Part shown: positions 37,751-45,664 of the stretch, one piece after another
Numbering within the stretch: the stretch's first letter is position 1
How the letters are laid out: each line of letters starts with the position of its first letter
Source of the DNA: Brevibacterium sp. RIT 803
GTDB lineage: Bacteria; Actinomycetota; Actinomycetes; Actinomycetales; Brevibacteriaceae
Reading direction: 5' to 3'
Length of the DNA: 64,000 bases
Assembly (NCBI RefSeq): GCF_016892625.1
Contig: NZ_JAFEMW010000006.1
Span: 310,001 to 374,000, forward strand
The notes under the pieces: generated by a model
The model's database searches: none
Told to the model about the DNA's origin: nothing
What the model saw: the letters and a program-made list of their open reading frames with translations, nothing else
Made by a program: the position numbers and the translations under genes

Positions 37751-38347
37751 ATGAGAAGATATCAAGCTCTCCAGTTGATTAACGAACTCACCGCTGATCT
37801 CCCCCTGGTGGTGACGTGCGCGGCCACGAGCCGCGAACTGGCTGCCGTTGAAACGCGAGACAATCACTTCTACGTACTCGATTCAATGGGACTCGTCGGA
37901 TCTATTGCGACCGGACTGGCTATTGCGGCCAAAGGATCTGATGTTCAAAAGGTGATTGGTCTTGAGGGCGACGGTTCGCTATTCATGAATCCCAACGTAT
38001 TGCCGACAGGCGGCTTCCTTTCCCCGAACAGGCTCTTTCTCATTCTTCTCGACAATCAGGTATATGGGTCGACCGCGGACATACCCACATACGCCGATCG
38101 CGTGGACCTTGGAGCGATCGCAGAAGCATCGGGCTGGACAGTGGGACGAGCAGACGATGAGGCTAGCTTCAGAAGCGAGTACGCCCGTCTACTAAACACA
38201 GCCGGGCCGACATTCCTCCACATGAGAATTGAGCCAGGCAACGCCACCGATGTGCCGAAGCTGCTGGTCGATCCGGTGACGATAACAAATCGCTTTCAGG
38301 CGTGGTTCACTCACCGCCTGGGACAGGGGACTGAGGTCAACGCGTGA
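37751..38347 (+). CDS. ThDP-dependent 2-oxo acid decarboxylase, PP-domain subunit
   Basis: 198 residues from ATG 37751 (MRRYQALQLINELT). GDGSLFMNPNVLPT followed after about 20 residues by LDN is the diphosphate/magnesium-binding ThDP motif, and MGLVGSIATGLAIA matches the ComE/Ppd subgroup. It supplies the diphosphate half for the subunit encoded just upstream. The specificity (sulfo-, phosphono- or plain 2-oxo acid) cannot be read. The next gene overlaps its stop by four bases (GTGA). Confidence 0.87.
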   Translation: MRRYQALQLINELTADLPLVVTCAATSRELAAVETRDNHFYVLDSMGLVGSIATGLAIAAKGSDVQKVIGLEGDGSLFMNPNVLPTGGFLSPNRLFLILLDNQVYGSTADIPTYADRVDLGAIAEASGWTVGRADDEASFRSEYARLLNTAGPTFLHMRIEPGNATDVPKLLVDPVTITNRFQAWFTHRLGQGTEVNA

Positions 38348-39744
38348 CTGGTACAAACTTCAAAATCGGCGCAGGGATACAAACCATCAATCCGACCAGC
38401 GGCAATATCATTGACGAATTCGAGTTCACAGGCCCAAAGGCACTCTCTGAGATCTTGGACGAAGCAACCGCAACATTTGCACAGTACAAACGATCTACCG
38501 TGACGCAACGCGTCGACGGCATACGTCGGCTAAGCGCCATCTTGTCGCGACAGCGCGACGAGTTCGCCACCCAGATCACTCGCGAAATGGGAAAACCGAT
38601 AACTCAGGCTCACGGTGAGATCGACAAATGCATCAACGCATGTGAGTACTACGCGACTCACCTACCCGAGATGCTGAAACCACGCGACATTGAAGTCACT
38701 CCCGACCGCGCGGCTGTGCACCTACGTCCTCTCGGTGTGATCTTCGCGATTTTGCCGTGGAACTATCCGTGGTGGCAGGTGGTACGCGCAATGTTGCCAG
38801 CAATCGCAGTCGGCAATGTCGTCGTGCTCAAACATGCAGAGTCTGTAACCGGATGCGCATTTTCAATACAAGATGCGTTCCGAGAAGCATTCGGAAGCAA
38901 AATCATGAACACAGTAGTTCTGCCAGGAGAGCGTGCTTCGGAGACAATCGGGGACGACAGAATTGCCGCAGTTACTTTCACTGGCAGTGAGCGGGTCGGT
39001 GCCCTGGTTGCGCAAGCAGCTGGTGCTGCTCTGAAGAAATGTGTTCTTGAACTCGGCGGCTCCGACCCGTTCATCGTTCTCGATGACGCAGATGTCGAGA
39101 GCGCGGCCAAGGCCGCAGTAAAGTCGCGGTTCCTCAATAATGGGCAATCGTGCATTGCGGCAAAACGCATACTCGTACCAAGGAAACAGAGAAGCGAATT
39201 TGTCGCGTCTCTCGACCGACACTTGCAGGAATTGTCGGTGGGTGATCCCATGGATCCAAAGGTCGAAGTTGGTCCTATTGCTAGGTACGACCTGTTAAAC
39301 GACTTAAATGATCAAAGAAGTCGAGCGGTGGCCTCGGGCGATCTGGTGCTCGGGGAAACTGCACATCCGGCTGGACCGGGCGCTTGGTTCGCGCCGATCC
39401 TGATGGAAGTACAAAGTTCAGACTCCCCGCTGTTAAGGGAAGAGACCTTCGGACCACTCGGTGCTGTGACCTTCTATGAAACTGAGGAAGATGCCGTGGC
39501 GATCGCCAACGACACTCAATACGGTTTAAGTTCCGCGGTGTGGAGCAGTGATGAAACACGCGCCCAAAGAGTCGCAGCTCGAATCAAAGCCGGATCAGTG
39601 TTCATCAACGGAATCTCCGCGTCCGACCCTCGTTTGCCCGTCGGAGGAATCAAAGCCAGCGGCTACGGACGTGAACTTGCTGACTATGGCCTAGCCGAGT
39701 TTGCCAACATTCAAGCAGTGCGAGTCACGTCTACTGGTAGCTGA
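38344..39744 (+). CDS. NAD(P)-dependent aldehyde dehydrogenase (succinate-semialdehyde type)
   Basis: 466 residues starting at GTG 38344, overlapping the decarboxylase stop. The motif ILPWNYPWWQV lies in the coenzyme domain. The general base Glu is in CVLELGGSDPF and the catalytic Cys in NNGQSCIAAKRI. The C-terminal GGIKASGYGRELADYG is typical of the gabD/sad-like group. Position suggests it oxidises the aldehyde made by the decarboxylase to an acid. Last gene of the operon. Confidence 0.9.
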   Translation: MTGTNFKIGAGIQTINPTSGNIIDEFEFTGPKALSEILDEATATFAQYKRSTVTQRVDGIRRLSAILSRQRDEFATQITREMGKPITQAHGEIDKCINACEYYATHLPEMLKPRDIEVTPDRAAVHLRPLGVIFAILPWNYPWWQVVRAMLPAIAVGNVVVLKHAESVTGCAFSIQDAFREAFGSKIMNTVVLPGERASETIGDDRIAAVTFTGSERVGALVAQAAGAALKKCVLELGGSDPFIVLDDADVESAAKAAVKSRFLNNGQSCIAAKRILVPRKQRSEFVASLDRHLQELSVGDPMDPKVEVGPIARYDLLNDLNDQRSRAVASGDLVLGETAHPAGPGAWFAPILMEVQSSDSPLLREETFGPLGAVTFYETEEDAVAIANDTQYGLSSAVWSSDETRAQRVAARIKAGSVFINGISASDPRLPVGGIKASGYGRELADYGLAEFANIQAVRVTSTGS

Positions 39745-39948
39745 AGACCCACGGATGGCAACAATCGAAAGCTAGTCTCGGCGCGAGAGGTATGCCAAAA
39801 GCAACCGACTTCGACCGATTGGTCTAGAGTTCTTTCGATGATTGACCATTCCAAATGTCACGTTAGAGACGTAACGGCCAATCTACGACGCCGAGTTTTC
39901 ACAGATGATCAACAGACAGTACTTGATTCGCTACTGGCAAAACATGGG

Positions 39949-39968
39949 CAAACGGGCCCGCCCGTTTG
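39949..39968 (+). terminator. Candidate terminator of the dehydratase operon
   Basis: CAAACGGG and CCCGTTTG form an 8-bp perfect stem with a 4-base loop about 205 bases past the aldehyde dehydrogenase stop. No strong T-run follows, so termination is only possible. Confidence 0.35.
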
Positions 39969-40092
39969 AGAGCGACTTTGGAAGCGGTGTTCGCTGCGGT
40001 GGCCACTGTTCGATGTCGCCTGGTCAACTGGGTCAATAGGCGTCCGCCTCCTCCCCTGTCCTCTGACTGGATTTGTCGGCCAAGAATGTAAA

Positions 40093-40134
40093 GTCTGTGC
40101 CGACGGTGTCGGTTCAGATACCGTCGGCACAGAC
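40093..40134 (-). terminator. Terminator of the PuuE-like operon
   Basis: A perfect 15-bp inverted repeat (40093-40107 and 40120-40134) with a 12-base loop, 12 bases past the deacetylase stop on the minus strand and followed by TTTACATTCTT. Good position and tail for an intrinsic terminator. Confidence 0.75.
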
Positions 40135-40145
40135 AGCCGAATACG

Positions 40146-41042
40146 TCAGCCGAACTGCTCCATCCACAAGTTGGCAATATCATCTCGGCGAGCGAACCAG
40201 ACCTTACCCTTGGACTGACAGTGCTCAATGAACTCGCGCAGGGCGTTCGTCCGTCCCGCCTGTCCGATGAGACGCGGATGAAGTCCGACCGACATCATTT
40301 TCGGAGCGCCTCGCTCCCCTTCGAGCCACAGTTCGTCGAAACCGCGGCGAGCGAACTCGAAAAAGTCGCCTGGCGCTTTCGTTCCCTGGATATCGTTGTA
40401 CGTCAACGAGTATGGAACGACGAGATGGCGCTCTTCTTGTACTTCGGTGAAGTACGGAAGGTCATCGTTGTAGGCGTCTGAATCGTAGAGGAAGCCGCCG
40501 TGCTCGACGACGAGTTCGCGGGTGTTTATGGAGGGACCATAGCGGCAGTACCACCCATTGGGAGCTGTCCCCCAGGTGGTCTTAAATGATTCGACAGCAT
40601 CATGAATGCGCTGCGCTTCTTCCTCGCGCGTCATCCTCCAGTGCTCTTCCCAGCGGTAACCGTGGGAGACGAGGTCGTGGCCGAGCTTACGCGCGGCAGT
40701 GGCGACATCCGGGTTCATCTCGAACGCGCGAGCGCAGGCGAAGAAGGTCGCATTGATGCCGAACTCCTCAAATAGTCTCAACAGACGCCACACGCCCACC
40801 CGAGAGCCGTATTCGTACATTGATTCGGTCGCCAGATCGCGGACTTCGTGTGGGAATGGATAGGCGACTTCCGCGATCGAGTCGTTCTGGCCGTCGCCGA
40901 GAAAGTGACTGTACTCGGATCCTTCTTCATAGTTGACGACGAGGTTCACGGCGACATTGGCGTCGCCGGGGAACTGGGGACGTGGTGGTTTCTCGCCGTA
41001 TCCGACGAGATCGCGGATCGGGCCAGTGGATTCGGTAGACAT
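40146..41042 (-). CDS. puuE: PuuE-like polysaccharide deacetylase-fold hydrolase (putative allantoinase)
   Basis: 298 residues of the NodB-like fold: VAVNLVVNYEEGSEYSHFLG at the start, INATFFACARAFEMNP, LGHDLVSHGYRWEEH and SVGLHPRLIGQAGR. These match PuuE, a metal-independent allantoinase that opens the hydantoin ring. No other purine-degradation gene (urate oxidase, allantoate hydrolase) is nearby, so another cyclic amide or an N-acyl compound is equally possible. It lies last in the operon gntR-cupin-MFS-this gene. Confidence 0.75.
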   Translation of the reverse strand: MSTESTGPIRDLVGYGEKPPRPQFPGDANVAVNLVVNYEEGSEYSHFLGDGQNDSIAEVAYPFPHEVRDLATESMYEYGSRVGVWRLLRLFEEFGINATFFACARAFEMNPDVATAARKLGHDLVSHGYRWEEHWRMTREEEAQRIHDAVESFKTTWGTAPNGWYCRYGPSINTRELVVEHGGFLYDSDAYNDDLPYFTEVQEERHLVVPYSLTYNDIQGTKAPGDFFEFARRGFDELWLEGERGAPKMMSVGLHPRLIGQAGRTNALREFIEHCQSKGKVWFARRDDIANLWMEQFG

Positions 41043-41066
41043 GATTCTCCTTGGTGTTCGGTGTGG

Positions 41067-42479
41067 TCAGTCAGCGGGGTCGAGTTCTTCGAATGAGCGA
41101 TTGTGCGTCTCGGTGACGACGCGGGAGATGATGAGGATGCCGATGTAGATTATGACGACGATGCCGAAGGTCATGTATTCGTTGACATTCTCAAACAGGG
41201 CTGAGGCAGCCAGTGGGATCAGGGCTCCCCCGATGAAGCCGATGTTGACGACGACTGAGGTGCCCAGACCGCGGATCTTTGTAGGGAAGAGTTCAGGCGA
41301 CCAGGTCCAGATTGTCGTGTTGACGACCATGACGCTGAAGTTGAACAAGAATCCGAGGAGCATGATGAGGAAGGGGCTCGTGGCGAAGAACGCGAAGAGG
41401 ATAATCGTTACAGCCGCTAGGACTGAACCGATGGCGATCATACGTTTGCGCGGGAACGAATAGGCACCGATCGAAGCGAGGATCGCGCCGAGCAACCCGC
41501 CGATGTTCTGGACCATCGTGAAGGTCAGGCTGCCGCTGATCGAGTAGCCGCGCTCGACGAGGAGCAGTGGCATGACGAGCAAGATACTGAATTGAGCGCC
41601 CCAGGCGAGGAACGCCACGATCGAAAGCCCGATGGTGCGCTTGCGCTGCCCGGAGATGAACAAGTCGGAGACCCGACCGCTTTCCGAGACCTCAGCGGAA
41701 GCAGCATCCACTTCCGTGGCGCTGAAGTACTCGACCGCTTCGCCCGTGGTTCTCAAACGCATCTTGCCCTGCTCGAGTCGCGTCAAAGAAGCGTTGAGTT
41801 CTGATGTCCGGTGCTTCTCCAGCAGGAACCGTGGCGTCTCGGGGAGATAGCGGCGGAAGAAGAAGACGAGCACTGCCGGGATGCCAAGCAGGCCGAATGC
41901 CCATCGCCACGCTTCATCTCCGGCTGAGATCATCGCGGCAAACGGTCCGAGAACGAAGATTGTGTAGGCGAACGCGATGAACATGCCGACGCCAGCGGAG
42001 ATCGTGTTGAACAGAGAGACGAACAGTCCGCGAATGCGGGTGGGCGTCAGCTCTGATAAGTAGGTCAGTCCGACGGCGATCTCACCGCCGACGCCGATCC
42101 CCGTGATGATTCGGGCGACGGTGAGCATTTCGTAGTTCATCGAGAAAGCTGCGACGACTGATCCGAAAGAATAGATGCCGACGCTGACGGCGAGAACCGC
42201 ACGGCGGCCCGCTCGGTCAGCGAGGTATCCCCCAGTGACTCCGCCGACGGCGATGGCCAGTAGGGTCGCGGTCGACAGCAGGGCGATGTCTTGGGCCGAC
42301 GCGCCGAATGCTTCCTGCAGTGACGGGCCAAGTGAGGCAAGGATGAGCTGTTCCATGACCTCGAAGAGTCCGCCGGTCACGACCAGCAGCAGCGCGAGGT
42401 AATGGACTTTCGTCAGTTTGATTCCGTCGACTATGTCGCCTAATCGACTATGATTCTTATCGTGGTATGTCGTGTTCAT
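41067..42479 (-). CDS. Major facilitator superfamily transporter
   Basis: 470 residues with 12 hydrophobic helices. The loop 2-3 motif is seen as GGYLADRAGRRAVL, and helix 4-6 region shows GIGVGGEIAVGLTYLSELTP and TRIRGLF, typical of the sugar-porter/metabolite:H+ symporter group. A hydrophilic central loop of about 65 residues follows helix 6. It precedes the PuuE-like gene by 24 bp and is probably its substrate importer. Subfamily cannot be given with certainty. Confidence 0.88.
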   Translation of the reverse strand: MNTTYHDKNHSRLGDIVDGIKLTKVHYLALLLVVTGGLFEVMEQLILASLGPSLQEAFGASAQDIALLSTATLLAIAVGGVTGGYLADRAGRRAVLAVSVGIYSFGSVVAAFSMNYEMLTVARIITGIGVGGEIAVGLTYLSELTPTRIRGLFVSLFNTISAGVGMFIAFAYTIFVLGPFAAMISAGDEAWRWAFGLLGIPAVLVFFFRRYLPETPRFLLEKHRTSELNASLTRLEQGKMRLRTTGEAVEYFSATEVDAASAEVSESGRVSDLFISGQRKRTIGLSIVAFLAWGAQFSILLVMPLLLVERGYSISGSLTFTMVQNIGGLLGAILASIGAYSFPRKRMIAIGSVLAAVTIILFAFFATSPFLIMLLGFLFNFSVMVVNTTIWTWSPELFPTKIRGLGTSVVVNIGFIGGALIPLAASALFENVNEYMTFGIVVIIYIGILIISRVVTETHNRSFEELDPAD

Positions 42480-42541
42480 GAGAACTCCATCGTTCGATTC
42501 AGTTGAATGCGATATATCCTCCCCGGCGGTACCCGGGGTTC

Positions 42542-42575
42542 CCCGAATAGCGAACTGGCAGGTTCGCTATTTGGG
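42542..42575 (-). promoter_or_regulatory. Hairpin between cupin and MFS genes
   Basis: AATAGCGAAC and GTTCGCTATT (42546-42555 and 42562-42571) form a 10-bp stem, extended by four further pairs that include a G-T wobble. It lies in the 228-bp gap between the cupin stop and the MFS start. No T-run follows, so it may be an mRNA-processing or stability element rather than a terminator. Confidence 0.45.
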
Positions 42576-42707
42576 ACCGGCACTTTCTTTCGATGTCCCG
42601 GCAGTCTGTGAATTCTGACAACCACTGACGCGGCCATCAATCGTTGCGATCTCGTGCCGATCCCCCGCACTGATCAGGTGTAGCGCTTCTCCGCGGAGGA
42701 GAAGACT

Positions 42708-43085
42708 TCAGTGTGGTGTGTTGCTGTCTGCCGGTCTGTTGGGGGCGGGAAAGCTGAAGACCGATACGAGAACCGACGCCCCCGTGTTACGCAGCGCATG
42801 TTTAAGGTCTGCCGGGATGTAGATCGCGTCGCCTTTGGAGAACTCCACAGTTCCCTCGGACGTGATCAGCTCGCCTTGCCCTTCAGCTACGAACATGACT
42901 TCCGCCGTGCTGTGAGCGAGTTCGGCCGTGGCTGGCTCACCTGCGTTCACCGCCGCAACGCCCAGGCATTGGCTGATTTCGGGAACGTTGATGTCGCTGA
43001 GTAGCATCGCAGATTCGCCGACCTGCCCCGAACTCGGGTCTAGTCCGGCAGAAGCCCGAACGGGCTGGTACTTCTGGTTCGTCAT
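42708..43085 (-). CDS. Cupin domain protein
   Basis: 125 residues with one cupin barrel: AELAHSTAEVMFVAEGQGEL holds the first motif (with His and Glu metal ligands), and FSKGDAIYIPADLKHALRNTG the second with its His. Small single-cupin proteins often bind a metal and a small acid, or act as isomerases. In this operon it lies between gntR and the MFS gene. Function unknown. Confidence 0.8.
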   Translation of the reverse strand: MTNQKYQPVRASAGLDPSSGQVGESAMLLSDINVPEISQCLGVAAVNAGEPATAELAHSTAEVMFVAEGQGELITSEGTVEFSKGDAIYIPADLKHALRNTGASVLVSVFSFPAPNRPADSNTPH

Positions 43086-43113
43086 CGAACCTCCTCTTGT
43101 GTTGTGAATGCAA

Positions 43114-43827
43114 TCAGGAGTGAGGCAGGATTCGTGATTTGTTCCTGCGCAGGTGGGTTTTCATGGTCGCGTAGGCAAGGTCGATATCTCCATCAGCAAC
43201 TGTGTCGAGAACCTGCTGATGTTCTTCGTAGAGCCGGTGCCGATGATCGACATCTTGAAGTGAGAGCTGGTTGATCAGTGCCCAAAGTGGCTGGTTGTCG
43301 ATGGAGATGACTTCGTAGGCGAGCTCTCCCAACAGCTGATTGTCGAGAGCAGCGGCGAGTTCGAGATGAAACTGGAGCGCGAGTTGAGTGAACTCCGGTA
43401 CGTTCTCGTCGACTTCGAGGAGCGCTCCGGCGTTTTCGTGAACCTTTCGTGCTCCGTCGATGGCGGCATGGCTGCCGGCGAGTTCTCCGGCGATGCTCGG
43501 CTCGATGACCAAACGCGTATCGATGACATGTTCCGGGCGTGCACCGTATTGGAACTGTTCGGACGATTGCAGACGCTCGACTCTCGTCGAGATGTAGGTG
43601 CCGTCCCCGTGACGGACATCGATGACCCCGATCATGTCGAGGGCGAAGATTGCCTCGCGAACGGTGCTCCGGGAGGCGTTATAGCGTTCGGCAAGGTCTC
43701 GATCCGATGGCAGTTTCTTTTCCGTCCGACCGTCTTCGGCCTGAATTTCTCGTAGAAGATCCTGCGCGATCGGAATGTATCGCCGCTTCGGCTGCGCAAC
43801 CTTGCTTGAGTGGTCGGATGACTTCAT
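43114..43827 (-). CDS. GntR family regulator, FadR/FCD subgroup
   Basis: 237 residues. The winged helix reads LPSDRDLAERYNASRSTVREAIFAL followed by IDVRHGDGTYIS. The FCD effector domain (about 85-230) has the expected acidic/His metal-binding positions, for example FHLELAAAL and MKTHLRR. These usually repress catabolic operons and are released by a carboxylic acid. It is first in the leftward operon and divergent from the TRAP transporter, so it may control both. Confidence 0.9.
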   Translation of the reverse strand: MKSSDHSSKVAQPKRRYIPIAQDLLREIQAEDGRTEKKLPSDRDLAERYNASRSTVREAIFALDMIGVIDVRHGDGTYISTRVERLQSSEQFQYGARPEHVIDTRLVIEPSIAGELAGSHAAIDGARKVHENAGALLEVDENVPEFTQLALQFHLELAAALDNQLLGELAYEVISIDNQPLWALINQLSLQDVDHRHRLYEEHQQVLDTVADGDIDLAYATMKTHLRRNKSRILPHS

Positions 43828-43833
43828 ATCAAG

Positions 43834-43844
43834 AGGTTAGACCT
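43834..43844. promoter_or_regulatory. Candidate GntR operator near gntR start
   Basis: AGGT-TAG-ACCT is a perfect short inverted repeat seven bases upstream of the gntR start, similar in form to FCD-type GntR sites. Short, so chance is possible. Confidence 0.35.
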
Positions 43845-44028
43845 ATTCTCGAATGATCGTCAATAACGCATGCGCGAACAACAGAAGCGACCCGCGACTC
43901 CGTGGCCCCAAACGCATGGGACACAATCGACCACCGTCCATCCCTGAAATGCCTTGCGCCCAAGCGCAATCGATCCTCAAGGACGTCCTTTGACTCCGAA
44001 GTCGAACTCCGCATAAGCTATTCAACGG

Positions 44029-44052
44029 ATATACGAACTATCGTTTCTATAT
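44029..44052. promoter_or_regulatory. AT-rich imperfect inverted repeat upstream of dctP
   Basis: ATATACGAA and TTCTATAT are near-mirror halves around a 7-base centre, about 19 bases before the dctP start, in the only AT-rich stretch of the divergent region. It could be an operator or promoter of the TRAP operon. Confidence 0.35.
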
Positions 44053-44070
44053 GCGAAAGACAGAGAGGTC

Positions 44071-45156
44071 ATGTCGCGATACACAAGCTCGGGCACGCGC
44101 CCAAGACTCAAACGCTCATTGCTCCCATTGGCCGCCGGTGTGCTGCTGGCGGTCACGGCGACCGCTGGCTGTGCACCAGCGGAGAATCCGGGAAACCCAA
44201 CACTTAGCCTGGCCGACTCGTATTCGCCGAAGCACCCGTTCGGCAAGCACGGCGTCAGCGTCTTCCTCGACAAGCTAAGAGAAGACGGCATCGACACCGA
44301 GTACTATCCGTCAGGTCAGATGGGGAACGCCGAGGATCTTGCCTCTCTCATTTCCACCGACAACATCGACATCGGCCCGGCATCAGCTGCGTATCTGGAA
44401 GACAAACTTCCGCTGTCCAGCGTCGGCGACCTGCCCATGATGACGACAGATGCCTGCGTCGCCTCCGATTCAATGATGGACCTCCTCGACGAGGACGGGA
44501 TCCTTTACAAAGAGGAGTACGAGGACCGTGGACTTCGACCGATTTGGGTCTCGATCATCCCCGGATACGAAGTGATGACGAGCAACACCAAAGTCGAAGA
44601 ACCCGCCGACGTTCGCGGGCTGCTCCTTCGCTCCTCGGGTGGCGCATTCGACGTCACCATGGAAACCATCGGGGCATCGGCAGTGAGCATGTCTGCGGCA
44701 GATACCTACGAGGCGATGACACGTAACACCGTCGATGGAACCGCCATGCCATTTGTCAGCGTCCCCTCGTACAACCTCGAGCAGGTCGCCAACTACTCGA
44801 CCAAGGGCCTCAACCTCGGCTCTGTTGGCATCCCCTATGTCATCAGTGAACGCACCTGGGATGGTCTTAGCCCGCAGGAACAGGGCGAAGTCACTGACGC
44901 AGCCGCTCAAGCCCAGCAATCCTTGTGCGATGGCCTCAACAAAGAAAAGTCCGAAGCCGAATCACTGATGAAAGACGCCGGCGTCGAGCTCGTCCCAATC
45001 ACTGGCGATGCCAAAGATCAGTGGACTAGTGAACTGAGCCGTGCAAAGTCTGATTGGGCTACAAGCCTCGATTCAGCTGGCCTCCCCGGTAGCGAAGTAC
45101 TGACCGAATTCGAGAAGGCGGTGACCAAGAATGAGCGAAATCGATCAAACTCCTGA
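44071..45156 (+). CDS. dctP: TRAP transporter substrate-binding lipoprotein (DctP family)
   Basis: 361 residues. The signal peptide ends in the lipobox TAGC, so the protein is tethered outside the membrane. The DctP fold is shown by PADVRGLLLRSSGG, whose Arg binds the ligand carboxylate, and by GLNLGSVGIPYVISERTW. TRAP systems import organic acids with a sodium gradient. It is followed by both permease subunits with overlapping starts. The ligand is unknown; the CoA-transferase downstream suggests a carboxylic acid. Confidence 0.92.
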   Translation: MSRYTSSGTRPRLKRSLLPLAAGVLLAVTATAGCAPAENPGNPTLSLADSYSPKHPFGKHGVSVFLDKLREDGIDTEYYPSGQMGNAEDLASLISTDNIDIGPASAAYLEDKLPLSSVGDLPMMTTDACVASDSMMDLLDEDGILYKEEYEDRGLRPIWVSIIPGYEVMTSNTKVEEPADVRGLLLRSSGGAFDVTMETIGASAVSMSAADTYEAMTRNTVDGTAMPFVSVPSYNLEQVANYSTKGLNLGSVGIPYVISERTWDGLSPQEQGEVTDAAAQAQQSLCDGLNKEKSEAESLMKDAGVELVPITGDAKDQWTSELSRAKSDWATSLDSAGLPGSEVLTEFEKAVTKNERNRSNS

Positions 45157-45664
45157 CCCCTCTACTCATCGCTACGGCAGCATCCACACGGCGATCGTGT
45201 CCACATCAAAATGGTGTGCGATCATCGCACTCGCGCTGATCACTGTCCTCATGCTTACTGAGGTCGTGCTTCGATACTTCGCTGGAAGCCCCCTGGGCTG
45301 GAACGTCTCGTTCATCGAAAAAGTTCTGCTGCCGGCCATCGTCTTCCTCGGCATGCCGTGGGGCTACGCAGTCAGCGCACACGTCGCTGCGGACATGCTG
45401 TATGAACACCTTCCGGCCAACGTGCAGTCAGCCGCACGATGGCTCAGCCTCATCGTCGTCTTCGTGGGAATCGCTGCGTTGGCCATCGCTGGGACGATCA
45501 CAATGCTCGAAGCCCTCAAACACGGTGACATCCCACCGCCACTGTCATCCCAGCTTCCGATCTATAGCTGGATCTGGCAGGCATTCCTCCCAATCGGGAG
45601 CCTGTTCACCGCTGTAGTCATTCTCCTGGAATCCAAGACCTTCATCAAAGGCGGTGCAGCCTGA
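45131..45664 (+). CDS. dctQ: TRAP transporter small permease (DctQ)
   Basis: 177 residues with four hydrophobic helices and the family pattern VLRYFAGSPLGWNVSFIEKVLLPAIVFLG seen in order near residues 37-65. It overlaps dctP by 26 bp and its stop overlaps the dctM start by one base. The small permease joins the binding protein to the large permease. Confidence 0.9.
   Translation: MSEIDQTPDPSTHRYGSIHTAIVSTSKWCAIIALALITVLMLTEVVLRYFAGSPLGWNVSFIEKVLLPAIVFLGMPWGYAVSAHVAADMLYEHLPANVQSAARWLSLIVVFVGIAALAIAGTITMLEALKHGDIPPPLSSQLPIYSWIWQAFLPIGSLFTAVVILLESKTFIKGGAA

Larger units (their letters stand above)
39745..40145. other. Convergent intergenic region with two hairpins
   Basis: 401 bp between convergent operons with no credible gene. 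It contains one hairpin near its middle (39949-39968) and one at its right end (40093-40134), described separately. The first 200 bp show nothing I can name. Confidence 0.5.
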
